Shown here piece by piece: positions 25,852 to 36,200 of a stretch of DNA of 64,000 nucleotides. Numbering within the stretch: position 1 is the first letter of the stretch; the number at the start of each line of letters is the position of its first letter. Under the pieces are notes generated by a model. It saw nothing but the letters and a program-made list of their open reading frames with translations, was not told the origin of the DNA and made no database searches. Made by a program: the position numbers and the translations under genes. The stretch comes from Maricaulis sp048270265. Lineage in GTDB: Bacteria > Pseudomonadota > Alphaproteobacteria > Caulobacterales > Maricaulaceae. The stretch covers positions 62,001 through 126,000 of the forward strand of contig NZ_JBLWTD010000007.1 in the NCBI RefSeq assembly GCF_048270265.1. Reading direction: 5' to 3'.

Positions 25852-27303
25852 TCAGGCCTCCACCGGTTTCATCATTGCGCGTGCCTCGGCCAGCCAGCTC
25901 CGGCAATCGGCCACATTCAGGGCGAGGGCGCAGGCGATATAGACAATGGCGCCTGTCATCCCCTGGGCGAGAAGCATCAACCATGCCGACTCGATGGCTG
26001 GCAGGAGCATCACCGCCACGGCCATGACAGCAGTCGCCGCCGCGGCTTTCAGCCAGTCGGTCCAGGGCAGGGGAAGCGGGAAGTATTTGCGGCCCAGCCA
26101 GGCGCAGACGAGGAGGGAAAGGAAATAGGCGATCACCGTCGCGGCTGCGGCGCCGGCAATGCCGAAGATCGGGATGAACACCAGGTTGAGGCCGAGATTG
26201 AGCAGGGCCGCCGCGGCCATGATTGCCGCCATGCTGGCGGTCCGGCGCTTGAGCGTGAAGGCTTCATGGAAATAATAGGTCATCATCCCCTTCATCAGGC
26301 CCGACAGGGCGATCCAGGGCAGGATGATGGCGGCCTGCTCGCGCAGATTTTCGCCGATGATGATGGTTGTCAGCGGCACCGCGACCAGCGCGAGGCCGGC
26401 TGCGGCCGGGAAGGCGATCAGCGCCATCAGGCCGGCGGCGCGGCCGGCGACGTCGCGGGCTGCTTCGGCACCCTCGCTTTCGAGCGCCTTGATGGTCAGC
26501 GGCCAGACGGCGGCGCCGAACCAGATGAAGATGATGTCGAGCAGCCGGTCGGCGAGGCCATAGCCGGCCGCATACATGCCCACGGCACCCTGGCCGAGAA
26601 AGGCCGCGATCAGGAAGCGGTCGCCGACGGAGAGCAATTGCTCGAATACCAGCGAGGCGGAGACCGGCGCACCGAATTTGGCATAGGCCTGGGCGCGCAC
26701 CAGCTGGCGGCGGCCCTTGGCGGCGCGGCGCAGCATCAGTGGCAGGTCAACGACCAGGGCGACGGCGGCGGCGATCGCCATGCCCATGAAAATGCCGGCG
26801 GCGCCGAGATCGGTGGTAAAGATGATGCCGACGCCGATGATGAAGCCGAGCATCAGCGATCCGGCCTCAAGGGCTGAATAGCGGCCGATTTCACCGGCGG
26901 CGCGATGGGTGACGAGACCGATCTGCAGCAGGGCACGCAACAGCAGCGAGATGGCTGCGAAGACCAGGGCGGTTTTCAGCCGCGCATCGAAGGGCAGGAA
27001 AGTCAGCGCGGCGACGATCAGAACGGCGCCGGCGAGTGCCATCAGAAGATAGAGGCCATAGGCCGTCGCGAGGTGGTCGCCGAGCCGGCGGCGCGCTTCG
27101 GCCCGTGCATGGAAACGGGCAATGGCGGCTTCAAGCCAGGTGAAGGTTGCCATATGGAACAAGGACAATGCAGCCAGCGCCAGCGCGTACTGGCCGTAAT
27201 CATCGGCCGAGAGCAGGCGCGTGAAAATCGCGACGCCGCCGAAGCCGACAATGGCTTGTGTCAGTTGTACGGGAAGATATCCCAGAAGATGCCGTCCAAG
27301 CAT
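25852..27303 (-). CDS. hfsF: Holdfast repeat-unit flippase (HfsF, Wzx/MOP family)
   Basis: A 483-residue MATE/MOP-fold membrane protein with roughly twelve to fourteen helices, starting MLGRHLLGYLPVQLTQAIVG and FTRLLSADDYGQYAL, the usual Wzx beginning. It would flip lipid-linked repeat units to the periplasmic side. ATG 27303 was preferred to one at 27339 because the family similarity begins there. It is the first gene of the four-gene minus-strand operon and is divergent from hfsK over 163 bases. Confidence 0.88.
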   Translation of the reverse strand: MLGRHLLGYLPVQLTQAIVGFGGVAIFTRLLSADDYGQYALALAALSLFHMATFTWLEAAIARFHARAEARRRLGDHLATAYGLYLLMALAGAVLIVAALTFLPFDARLKTALVFAAISLLLRALLQIGLVTHRAAGEIGRYSALEAGSLMLGFIIGVGIIFTTDLGAAGIFMGMAIAAAVALVVDLPLMLRRAAKGRRQLVRAQAYAKFGAPVSASLVFEQLLSVGDRFLIAAFLGQGAVGMYAAGYGLADRLLDIIFIWFGAAVWPLTIKALESEGAEAARDVAGRAAGLMALIAFPAAAGLALVAVPLTTIIIGENLREQAAIILPWIALSGLMKGMMTYYFHEAFTLKRRTASMAAIMAAAALLNLGLNLVFIPIFGIAGAAAATVIAYFLSLLVCAWLGRKYFPLPLPWTDWLKAAAATAVMAVAVMLLPAIESAWLMLLAQGMTGAIVYIACALALNVADCRSWLAEARAMMKPVEA

Positions 27304-27466
27304 GAAACGCTCCGCTCGCCTGTAGGGGGAAGCCTGCAAGATGAGTGCCGCGTGTAAGGGGATTGTCGTTAGGCGCGCAGACGTTCACCCTGCGATAAGG
27401 GCTGGTGCGTTATGCAAAGGGCGGGGGCGGCCCATCCGGGCCGGAAATGTAACTGGAATCAAGCCT

Positions 27467-28546
27467 ATGGATGTTGGATCAAAACGACCCAGTGAACTGA
27501 ACGCGGCCGAAAAAGAGGCCTGGCGGGCCTTTGTCGCCGCCGATGCGGCGCTGGCCAGTCCGTACTTTGCACGCGAATTCGCCGAATGTTGCGAAGAGGC
27601 CCGTGATGACACGCGTGTGCTGGTTGTACGCCAGCGCGGACAGATCACCGGATTTCTGCCGCTGCACACCGGCAAGCTCGGCTATGCGCGGCCGCTGGCG
27701 GGCCCGATGGGTGATGTCCAGGGCGTGATCGCCGAACCGGGGACACCCTTTGACCTGCAGGCCGTGCTGCGCCAGGCAGGCCTGCCACTGTTTGCCTTCC
27801 ATGCCGGCCTGTCGAGCCAGCAGCCTTTCCGGGAGAATGCAGACGAGATTGTCGCGTCCTGGATGCTGGATCTGTCTGAAGGATACGAGGCCTGGGAGAC
27901 GCGGCGGGGCCAGGTCGATTCCAAGGCGATGCGGACATTGCGCGGCCGCCGGCGCAAGCTTGGCGAGCTGGAGGAGGGCCATCGCTATGTGATGGAGGAC
28001 CCCAGCCCGGAAGTGTTCGAGCGCATGGTCGAGTGGAAGAGCCAGCAATATGCCGCCACCGAAGTCTTCAACGTGTTTTCCGTCGAGTGGACGCGCAAGC
28101 TCCTCAAGGCGGTGCTGAGCCGCAAGGGTGAATTCTTCTCCGGCAGCTCGTCCTCGCTCTATGTCGGCGACCGGCTTGTCTCGGTCCATATCGGTATGGA
28201 GAGTGACCGGCTGTCACACTACTGGTTCCCCGCCTATCACGCCGACTATGCCCGCTTGAGCGCGGGCGTGCTGCTGCTCACCGAGGCGGCCCGCATGGCA
28301 GCGAGCAAGGGGCATCTGGCGCTCGAGCTTGGACCGGGCGATTTCCAGTTCAAGCGCGATCTGTCGAGCTATCAGGTCGGCCTCGCGCGCGGCTGCATCG
28401 CCAATCCCTCCTTGCTGAGCACGACGCGCAATGCCGGCCAGGCGCTGACACGGGCTGCCGAAACGGCGCCGATCGGACCGGCGCGGCACTGGCCGGGCAA
28501 GCTGATGCGCAAGATCGACCGTCTCAGCGGATTTTACGCGCTATGA
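27467..28546 (+). CDS. hfsK: FemAB/CelD-type acyltransferase (HfsK-like)
   Basis: A 359-residue GNAT-fold protein of the CelD/BcsL (Acetyltransf_6) family. DTRVLVVRQRGQITGFLPLH near residue 45 and the paired C-terminal GNAT half with VHIGMESDRLSHYWFPAYHADYARLSAGVLLLTEAARMA are characteristic. In Caulobacter HfsK is an N-acyltransferase that changes holdfast cohesiveness, acting on sugars opened by HfsH. Neighbours fit that role. The stop overlaps the next gene by 4 bases (ATGA). Confidence 0.83.
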   Translation: MDVGSKRPSELNAAEKEAWRAFVAADAALASPYFAREFAECCEEARDDTRVLVVRQRGQITGFLPLHTGKLGYARPLAGPMGDVQGVIAEPGTPFDLQAVLRQAGLPLFAFHAGLSSQQPFRENADEIVASWMLDLSEGYEAWETRRGQVDSKAMRTLRGRRRKLGELEEGHRYVMEDPSPEVFERMVEWKSQQYAATEVFNVFSVEWTRKLLKAVLSRKGEFFSGSSSSLYVGDRLVSVHIGMESDRLSHYWFPAYHADYARLSAGVLLLTEAARMAASKGHLALELGPGDFQFKRDLSSYQVGLARGCIANPSLLSTTRNAGQALTRAAETAPIGPARHWPGKLMRKIDRLSGFYAL

Positions 28547-29745
28547 CCGGGCCCGACCGCCGTTCCGTACTCGCTGCCGCCGGCCTCGCCTCGCTGGGCC
28601 TGCCCGGCTGCGCGCGGGCCGAAACCAGCCGGCTGGAGCTGTGGAACAATGCCACCGGCCCGCATCTGCGCGGCGCCGTGCTGGCGCAGCGGCGTGTCTT
28701 TCTCGAGCTCGATGGCCCGGAGTTTCTCGGCCCCGGTCCGGTGGGGGTGCCCGTAACCGACGAGTCCCTGCGCGCACTGGCGGCGAGCGGTGCCAATCTG
28801 GTGGTCCTGTCCCATCCTGGCACTGTGGCCGAATGGGCGCCCTACGAACCTGACCCACGCGTCGAGGATCATCTCAACGACATGGTGCGGCGTTGCGAGC
28901 TGGCCGGTCTGTATGTCGTGATCGGTTTTCGCACCGGGCCCGGGCGCAGTGAATTCACCTTCCATCGCGGCGGCGCCGGTTCCTGGTTTCCTGCCTCGAT
29001 GATCAATGATGACGTCTGGCGCTCGACCGAGGCCCAGGACGGCTGGGACATGATGTGGCGCCGCACGGCGACCCGCTTTCGCGATCGCGCCAATATCGCC
29101 GGCTATCTGCTGATGGTCGAACCGAACGCCAACCAGGCCGCCCCCGGTCCCGATGGCGGTGATCTCGATCAGTGGGATCCGGCTCTGCTGGTTGACCATG
29201 TCGCGGGCACGCCCGCTGACTGGCCCGCCCTGGCGCGCCGCCTCGCTGCCGTTATTCGCGAGCATGACACCGAAACGCCGATCCTGGTGAATCCGGATGG
29301 TTACGGGCACCACAGTTTTGCCGGCCTGCTCGACCTCAATAGTGCCCCCGGCCTTGTGCTGGCGCTGCACGACTATAGTCCGCGCGCCTATACGCATCAG
29401 GGGCGCGGCGCGAATGTGGGGCTTGGGCGCGGCGAGGCGGAATTCATGCCGCCCGATGCCGAGCGCTGGATGATGGGTGAGTTTGGCGTTGCCCGCTGGG
29501 CACCCAATGCGGCGCGCTATATGCGCCGCCGGGTCGAGTCGCTTGAACGTGCCGGTGCCGGCTGGGCGATGTTCCGCTGGGATAGTGGCTGGCGCGGCTA
29601 TGAGGACCGGGAAAACACCTTCAACCCGGTTTATGGCGCCGATCCCGACGCTGTCACCCCCGTCAGCGATGCCCCGCTTGTCGTGACGCTGCAGGATTTG
29701 TGGCGGCGTAGCCGCGTCCGGCCGCAATCGCTGCTGCGTCGCTAG
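28543..29745 (+). CDS. Tat-exported GH5-like glycoside hydrolase in the holdfast locus
   Basis: A 400-residue protein translationally coupled to hfsK. The N-terminus (GPDRRSVLAAAGLASLGLPG) is a Tat-style signal with a cysteine after LGLPG that could be lipidated. The body looks like a (beta/alpha)8 clan A hydrolase: a candidate acid/base Glu in LLMVEPNAN near residue 190 (normally N-E), a candidate nucleophile in WMMGEFGVARW near 311, ALHDYSPRAYTHQ near 280 and an aromatic-rich end (FRWDSGWRGYED). It may trim or edit polysaccharide in the periplasm. Family assignment is by fold pattern only. Confidence 0.68.
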   Translation: MTGPDRRSVLAAAGLASLGLPGCARAETSRLELWNNATGPHLRGAVLAQRRVFLELDGPEFLGPGPVGVPVTDESLRALAASGANLVVLSHPGTVAEWAPYEPDPRVEDHLNDMVRRCELAGLYVVIGFRTGPGRSEFTFHRGGAGSWFPASMINDDVWRSTEAQDGWDMMWRRTATRFRDRANIAGYLLMVEPNANQAAPGPDGGDLDQWDPALLVDHVAGTPADWPALARRLAAVIREHDTETPILVNPDGYGHHSFAGLLDLNSAPGLVLALHDYSPRAYTHQGRGANVGLGRGEAEFMPPDAERWMMGEFGVARWAPNAARYMRRRVESLERAGAGWAMFRWDSGWRGYEDRENTFNPVYGADPDAVTPVSDAPLVVTLQDLWRRSRVRPQSLLRR

Positions 29746-29835
29746 AGCGACGGCTGCCCGAAAAGAGGTGGCGAGGATGCGCGGCGGTGATTGTCCTGCC
29801 GCATATCCGGTACCGGCTTTTGACGCCCCTGCTTG

Positions 29836-31317
29836 CTAGCGGATATTGATCTTGTCGCCGAGCAGGGCTGGCAAGGTGCGCAGCATAATCATGAAATCAA
29901 ACCAGAAGTTGGCGCGCGCGATATAATCGACATCCCAGCGGATGCGCTCGCGGGCGGCTTCCGGTGAGTGCAGTGGCCCGCGCGAACCATTGATCTGGGC
30001 CCAGCCGGTAATGCCGGGTTTGACGCGGTGACGGTGGGCGTATTCGGCCACCAGTTTAGAGGTTTCCGTGCCACCGGTGCGCATGCCCGGTGCGTGCGGG
30101 CGCGGACCGACCAGCGACATCTCGCCACTGAGCACATTCCACAATTGCGGCAATTCATCGAGGCTGGTGCGGCGCAGGAAGCCGCCCAGACGCGTGACCC
30201 GCGGATCGTCGAACTCGACCTGACGCACCGCCCGGGTGTCGCGCTCGGGCGCGTGACGCATCGAACGGAATTTGTAGACGGTGATCATGCGCCCGTTGAA
30301 GCCTTCGCGCTGCTGGCGGAAGATGGCCGGGCCGGGGCTTCCCAGCCGGACGGCGAGCCCGATGACCAGCATGACCGGCAAGAGGGCGACGAACATGATC
30401 GAGCCGAACACCAGGTCCTGCAGCCGCTTGGCGATCAGATGACCGACGCGTTCCTCGACACCGCTCATGCGTGCGGCCTGGACGCCGACCACGTCTTCCA
30501 GACTGGTGGTGTCGGGATCGAAATGATCCAGATCGAGCAGCAGGCAGACCGGCTGCGGCAGGGCGCGCAGCTTGGTCAGCAGCACGCGAACCCGGTCCTC
30601 GGCCTTCTGGGTCACGGTCAGAACGATGCGATCGACCTCGGGCAGGGTTCCCCAGTTGAACAGGTCATCGGTGTCGCCAAGATAGGGGGTGCCGGCCAGT
30701 TGCGAGGGGCTGCGTGCCTTGCGATCATCGAAAATGCCCACGACATTGACGGTGCCCGAGCCCTTGTTGGCGGCGATCAGCTTGCGCGCATTTGCGGTTG
30801 CACCGACGAGCACGACATTGCGCGCCAGCCGCCCGGCCTTGGCCCAATGCTCGATGAATCCGGCATAGATGATGTGCAGCAGCGTCATGGCCGCGGTGGC
30901 TGTGATCGTGAAGCCGGCGAGCAGGTCGGTGGTGTGCGGCGCGGTCACATGGGCCAGGGCCAGCACGGCGGCGCCGCTCAGGCCGACGGCGATGAAGGCC
31001 GTCAGCACGCGATAGACGACGATCCCGCGCGGATCGATCTTGTAGAGTTTGAACAGGAGCAACAGGGCAGGCGTCAGGGTCGCATAGGCTGCCAGAGGCA
31101 ATAGCTCGCCGGTCGGGACCTGGGTGACGGCACCGCCGGAGACGGCAAAGGCGCCTGCAGCGCTGAGAATGGCGATGCAGAGGATGTCGATCGTCTGCAT
31201 CAGATGACCGAGGGCCTTGCGATTGACGCGGTGTTGCGGCGCCCGGGCCCGGGCGCGCATCTGGGCCCGCGTGAGAGCCGCAGCGTCGATCATGGCCGGA
31301 CGCATGAAATTGGTCAT
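29836..31317 (-). CDS. hfsE: Holdfast priming polyprenyl-phosphate sugar phosphotransferase (HfsE)
   Basis: A 493-residue WbaP/PssY-type transferase that loads the first sugar-phosphate onto undecaprenyl phosphate. Four or five N-terminal helices and a CoA-binding-like domain (NVVLVGATANARKLIAA) precede the catalytic Bac_transf domain. In this domain SPGPAIFRQQREGFNG, VYKFRSM, RRTSLDELPQLWNVL and GEMSLVGPRPH are diagnostic. ATG 31317 is used here, but an in-frame TTG at 31368 has a better placed AAGGGG site and would give about 510 residues, near the Caulobacter HfsE length. Confidence 0.87.
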   Translation of the reverse strand: MTNFMRPAMIDAAALTRAQMRARARAPQHRVNRKALGHLMQTIDILCIAILSAAGAFAVSGGAVTQVPTGELLPLAAYATLTPALLLLFKLYKIDPRGIVVYRVLTAFIAVGLSGAAVLALAHVTAPHTTDLLAGFTITATAAMTLLHIIYAGFIEHWAKAGRLARNVVLVGATANARKLIAANKGSGTVNVVGIFDDRKARSPSQLAGTPYLGDTDDLFNWGTLPEVDRIVLTVTQKAEDRVRVLLTKLRALPQPVCLLLDLDHFDPDTTSLEDVVGVQAARMSGVEERVGHLIAKRLQDLVFGSIMFVALLPVMLVIGLAVRLGSPGPAIFRQQREGFNGRMITVYKFRSMRHAPERDTRAVRQVEFDDPRVTRLGGFLRRTSLDELPQLWNVLSGEMSLVGPRPHAPGMRTGGTETSKLVAEYAHRHRVKPGITGWAQINGSRGPLHSPEAARERIRWDVDYIARANFWFDFMIMLRTLPALLGDKINIR

Positions 31318-31556
31318 GTCGTTGGCCGGGCCGCTCTGCGGTTGACGTGGTGAGCTTGAGTAATCCAAGGCCGAACCCCTTATTCGAAGTGGCCAAGCTA
31401 GCCCATTGAACACAATATTCCGTTGAGAAGCGTGGTTAGCAAAGCCTTGACGCGCGACGTAAGGCGGAATTCCTGCTGGCCTTCTGTTGCGTTGCAGCAT
31501 AGAAGCCGCGTCTGGCCTGCGCCCGCTGGTGCGCCGAAATTGAATGGACCTTTCAG

Positions 31557-33170
31557 ATGAACAAATCCCCTCTCGCCGTGTTCGCGGAACGCGTCTCCGC
31601 AACTGTTCTCAATCGCGGTGACGGACCGGAGCTGAGCCCGACGCGAATCAGAATCGAGGTTCTGGCCGGCCTGACAGTCGCGCTGGCGCTGGTGCCCGAG
31701 GCGGTGGCCTTCGCCTTCGTCGCCGGTGTTCCGCCGCTGGCCGGCCTTTATGCCGCCTTCATCGTCGGCCTGATCACCGCAGTCTTCGGTGGCCGGCCGG
31801 GCATGATTTCCGGTGCCACGGGCGCCCTGGCCGTCGTGATGGTCCATCTGGTGGCGACACACGGGATTGAATATCTGTTCGCGACCGTGGTGCTGATGGG
31901 GATTATCCAGGTCACTGCCGGTGTGCTGCGGCTGGGCAAATTCATTCGTATGGTGCCGCATCCGGTGATGCTCGGCTTCGTCAACGGTCTGGCGATCGTG
32001 ATCTTTCTCGCCCAGCTGGACCAGTTCAAGGTCGTCAACGAGAGCGGCGAGCATGTCTGGATGACAGGCCTGCCGCTGGCGATAACGCTCGCACTGGTGG
32101 CCCTGACCATGGCGATCATCCACTTCTGGCCGAAAGTGTCGAAATCCGTACCGGCGCCGCTGGTGGCGATCGGCGTCGTGGCCGCCCTGGTTGTCGGCTT
32201 CAATATTCCCGTGCCGCGCGTCGGCGATCTGGCCTCGATCGCCGGTGGCCTGCCGACCTTCCACCTGCCGCTTGTCCCGTTCAATTTCGAGACGCTGGAA
32301 ATCATTCTGCCCTATGCCGCCATTCTCGCGGCAATCGGCCTGATCGAAAGCCTGCTCACGCTCAACCTGGTGGGCGAGATCACCGGCAAGCGCGGCGGGG
32401 CGTCCCAGGAATGTGTCGCCCAGGGCGCGGCCAATATCGTCACCGGCTTCTTTGGTGGCATGGGCGGTTGTGCGATGATCGGCCAGTCGATGATCAATGT
32501 GAAATCCGGTGGCCGCCTGCGCCTGTCGGGCATTGTCGCGGCGCTGTTCCTGCTCGGCTTCATCCTGTTCGGTTCGGGCCTGATCGAGCAGATCCCGCTC
32601 GCCGCCCTGGTCGGGGTGATGTTCATGGTCGTGATCGGCACTTTTGCCTGGCAGAGCCTGCTCGTGCTGCGCCGTATCCCGCGCAATGACGCCTTCATCA
32701 TCATTCTGGTGACCGGCGTGACGGTGTATAGCGATCNNNNNNNNNNGGCCGTGATCGTCGGCGTCATTGTCTCGGCGCTGTTCTACGCCTGGAACGCCGC
32801 TTCGCGCATCCATGCCCGCACCGAGATCAACGAGAACGGTGCCAAGGTCTACAAGGTCGAAGGGCCGCTCTTCTTCGGGTCGGCCACCGGATTTGTCGAG
32901 CTGTTCGACATTGCCGGCGATCCATCACGCGTGATCATCGACTTCAACGAGTCGCGCATTGTCGATCAGTCGGCATTGCAGGCAATCGAGGATCTGGCGG
33001 CCAAGTATGACGCGGCCGGCAAACAGCTTGAATTGCGCCATCTCAGCCATGATTGTCACCAGCTCCTGACCAAGGCCGGCCAGCTGATGGTCGATGCCGA
33101 TGATGATCCGGAATACGCGCTGGCGGTGGACTACCAGGTCCGTCTCGGCCGTATGGGTGGTTCCCACTAG
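31557..33170 (+). CDS. SulP-family anion transporter with STAS domain (contains a 10-N gap)
   Basis: A 537-residue SulP permease that takes up sulfate, bicarbonate or related anions. The transmembrane part shows the family motifs VPEAVAFAFVAGVPPLAGLYAAF near residue 50 and NIVTGFFGGMGGCAMIGQS near 300. A STAS domain follows (YKVEGPLFFGSATGFVELF, IIDFNESRIVDQSALQAIE). The coding sequence is interrupted by ten N at 32737-32746, between a transmembrane helix and the segment AVIVGVIVSALFYAW, and stays open on both sides in one frame. Confidence 0.92.
   Translation: MNKSPLAVFAERVSATVLNRGDGPELSPTRIRIEVLAGLTVALALVPEAVAFAFVAGVPPLAGLYAAFIVGLITAVFGGRPGMISGATGALAVVMVHLVATHGIEYLFATVVLMGIIQVTAGVLRLGKFIRMVPHPVMLGFVNGLAIVIFLAQLDQFKVVNESGEHVWMTGLPLAITLALVALTMAIIHFWPKVSKSVPAPLVAIGVVAALVVGFNIPVPRVGDLASIAGGLPTFHLPLVPFNFETLEIILPYAAILAAIGLIESLLTLNLVGEITGKRGGASQECVAQGAANIVTGFFGGMGGCAMIGQSMINVKSGGRLRLSGIVAALFLLGFILFGSGLIEQIPLAALVGVMFMVVIGTFAWQSLLVLRRIPRNDAFIIILVTGVTVYSDXXXXAVIVGVIVSALFYAWNAASRIHARTEINENGAKVYKVEGPLFFGSATGFVELFDIAGDPSRVIIDFNESRIVDQSALQAIEDLAAKYDAAGKQLELRHLSHDCHQLLTKAGQLMVDADDDPEYALAVDYQVRLGRMGGSH
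32737..32746. other. Assembly gap of ten N within the SulP gene
   Basis: Ten undetermined bases follow GTGTATAGCGATC and precede GGCCGTGATCGTCGG. Ten is a conventional scaffold-gap length, so the true number of missing bases is unknown. The frame is kept by ten. Many SulP proteins read D-L-A-V-A-V-I-V-G here, which would need seven bases (also in frame). Confidence 0.97.
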
Positions 33171-33277
33171 GCGGATCACCACTGGCCGCTGCGGCCTGTG
33201 TTACAGAACGGTTAGTTTGCTGCTTCGACGCGGCGGCTCTACTCTCCACGCAATCTTTGGATTCTTTGGGGGGTAAA

Positions 33278-36200
33278 ATGACCCGTTTCATGCTCACGCT
33301 TGCCGCATCGACCATTCTGTGCACGTCGCCGGGCCTTGCCTGGCAGGACGCCGAGGCGGCCGAAGCCGACGCGCCATGGGATGTCGCCAATCCCGGTCTC
33401 GACATGCACGAGGTGCCACTCAATGTCACCGAAGGCACCTGGATGAGCCTTGATGTCAGCCCCGACGGGCAGACCATCGCCTTCGACCTGCTCGGTGATA
33501 TCTACACCATTCCGGTCACCGGCGGCGAAGCGACGAATATCGCCTCGGGCATGCCCTGGGAAATCCAGCCACGCTTTTCGCCCGATGGCAGCCGCATTGC
33601 CTTCACGTCTGATCGCGGGGGCGGTGACAATATCTGGATCATGGATGCCGACGGCTCGAACGCGGCCGCGCTGACCGATGAGAGCTTCCGCCTCCTCAAC
33701 AATCCGACCTGGCACCCCAATGGCCGCTATGTCGCGGCACGCAAACACTACACCACGGGCCGTTCGGCCGGCGTGGGCGAAATCTGGATGTACCACGTGC
33801 TTGGCGGCGACGGCGTGCAGCTGGTCGAGCGCCCCAATGAGAATTTCCAGAAAGAACTCGGCGAGCCGATGTTCTCGCCCGATGGACGCTATGTCTATTA
33901 CACGATGAATGTGACCCCGGGTAACAGCTTCATCTATGCCCAGGATTCCAACGGCGACCTCTTCGACATCCTGCGCTATGACCTCGAGACCGGCGAAACC
34001 TCGACCGCTGTCTCCGGGGCCGGCGGCGCCGTGCGCCCGACGCCATCGCCGGACGGGCGCTACATGGCCTTCGTGCGCCGCGAGCGCATCCAGTCGACCC
34101 TCTATATCAAGGACCTGAACAGCGGCGAGGAACGCCGTCTGGTCGATAATCTCGACCAGGACATGCAGGAGACCTGGGGCGTCACGGGCATGTATCCGAA
34201 CATGGACTGGATGCCCGACAGCCAGTCGATCGTCTACTGGGCCGGTGGCCAGATCCATCGCGTTGACCTGGCCAGTGGAACGGTCACCGACATCCCGTTC
34301 TCGGTCAATGACACCCGCAATATTGTCGAACCTCCGCGGCCCCGGATCGAAGTGGCGCCGGCGACGTTCGAAACCCGCATGCCGCGCTTTGCCACGGCGT
34401 CACCCGATGGCAGCCAGATCGTGTTCGAAAGCCTCGGCCAGCTCTGGGTTCGCAGCGCGGCCGGCGATGCCGAACCGCGCCGTCTGACCAATAATAATGG
34501 CGATCGCCGCGAGCTCTTCCCGAGCTGGTCGGCCGATGGCCGCACCATTGTCTTTGCGACCTGGGATGATCAGGCGCTGGGTTCGATCCGCACGATTTCG
34601 GCGCGCGGCGGTCGCGAGACCGTGGTGACCTCCGAGCCGGGGCATTACCGCCGGCCGCGCTTCTCGCCCGATGGCAATACCATCGTGTTTGAAAAGGGCG
34701 AGGGCGGTTACCTCACCGCACCGGAATGGTCCGAAGCGCCGGGCATCTACACTGTCCCGGCCCGTGGCGGTGCCATGTCGCTGGTGACGGAGAGCGGTGA
34801 AAATCCGCAATTCGGCAATCGCAATGACCGTGTCTTCGTGACGCGCGGCGGTGACGGTGCCTCGCTGGTCTCAATGGACCTGAACGGTGCCAATGAACGC
34901 ACCCACGCCACCGGTGAACTGGTGACGGAATTTGAAGTCTCGCCGGCTGGCGATCATGTCGCCTACCGCCAGAATTATGATGTCTTCGTCAGCCCGCTCC
35001 TGCCGGGCCCGCAATCGGTCGGCGAAAGCCGCACCACGGGTGCCCTGCCGACGGTCGAGCTGTCGGGCAATGGTGGAACCTATTTCCACTGGAGTGATGG
35101 CGGCCAGCAGGTCAACTGGACCATGGGGCCGGTGTTCTATTCGGCCCGGATGGAGGATTTCCGTCCCGATCCGAATGCCGGGGCGGGCGAGGGCTATACC
35201 CCGCCGAGCGAAGGCGTGAACCTGTCCATGACCGTCACTGCCGATGAACCCTCGGGCATTACGGCCCTGGTCGGCGCGCGTATCATCACCATGGCCGATG
35301 ATGATGGCGGCGTTATCGAAAACGGCACGATCCTGATCGATGGCAATCGCATCACCGCTGTCGGCGCCGATATCGAGGTGCCGGAAGGTGCGCGCGTGGT
35401 TGATGTTGCCGGGCATACCATCACGCCGGGCTTCATCGATTCCCATGCTCACGGCCCGCAGGGCACGGACGATATCATTCCCGAACAGAACTGGTCGGAG
35501 ATTGCCCATCTCGCCTTCGGCGTGACCACGACCCACAATCCGTCGAGCCGCGCCAGCCAGATCTTCTCGGCCAGCGAATACCAGCGCGCCGGCCGCCTCC
35601 TGGCCCCGCGCATCTATTCCAGCGGCGAGATCGTCTATGGCGCCCGTGCGCCATCGGTCTATGCCGAGATCAACAGCCTGGATGATGCCGAGCAGCACGT
35701 CTTCCGCCTCGCGGCGCAGGGTGCGCACTCGATCAAGAACTACAACCAGCCGCGTCGTGACCAGCGCCAACAGGTTGTTGCGGCATCGATGGAGGCCGGC
35801 CTCCTGGTCGTGCCGGAGGGCGGTTCCAATTACCATATGGACATGTCGCTGATCACCGACGGCAATTCGTCCCTGGAGCATAATCTTCCGGTCTCGATGA
35901 TCTATGAGGACGTGCTGAGCCTCTACGCCCAGACCCAGGTCGCCTATTCACCCACCCTGGTGGTTTCCTATGGCGGTCTCGCCGGCGATCCCTATTGGCG
36001 ACAGGCGACGGATGTCTGGCTGCACCCGATCCTGTCGCAGCATGTGCCGCCGAGCATCCTGCAGGCGAGCTCGGTTCGCCGCACCACGGCGCCGGAGAGC
36101 GATTTCGTTGATGACGATAATGGCCGGGTCTCGCACCTTCTGCTGCAGCGCGGCGTCGATGTCGTGATCGGTGGTCACGGCCAGGAAGAGGGCCTCGCAT

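Noticed and set aside
31398..32813. 471-codon frame antisense to the SulP gene
   Set aside because: His/Asp/Gln-rich antisense translation that also runs through the N gap; not protein-like.
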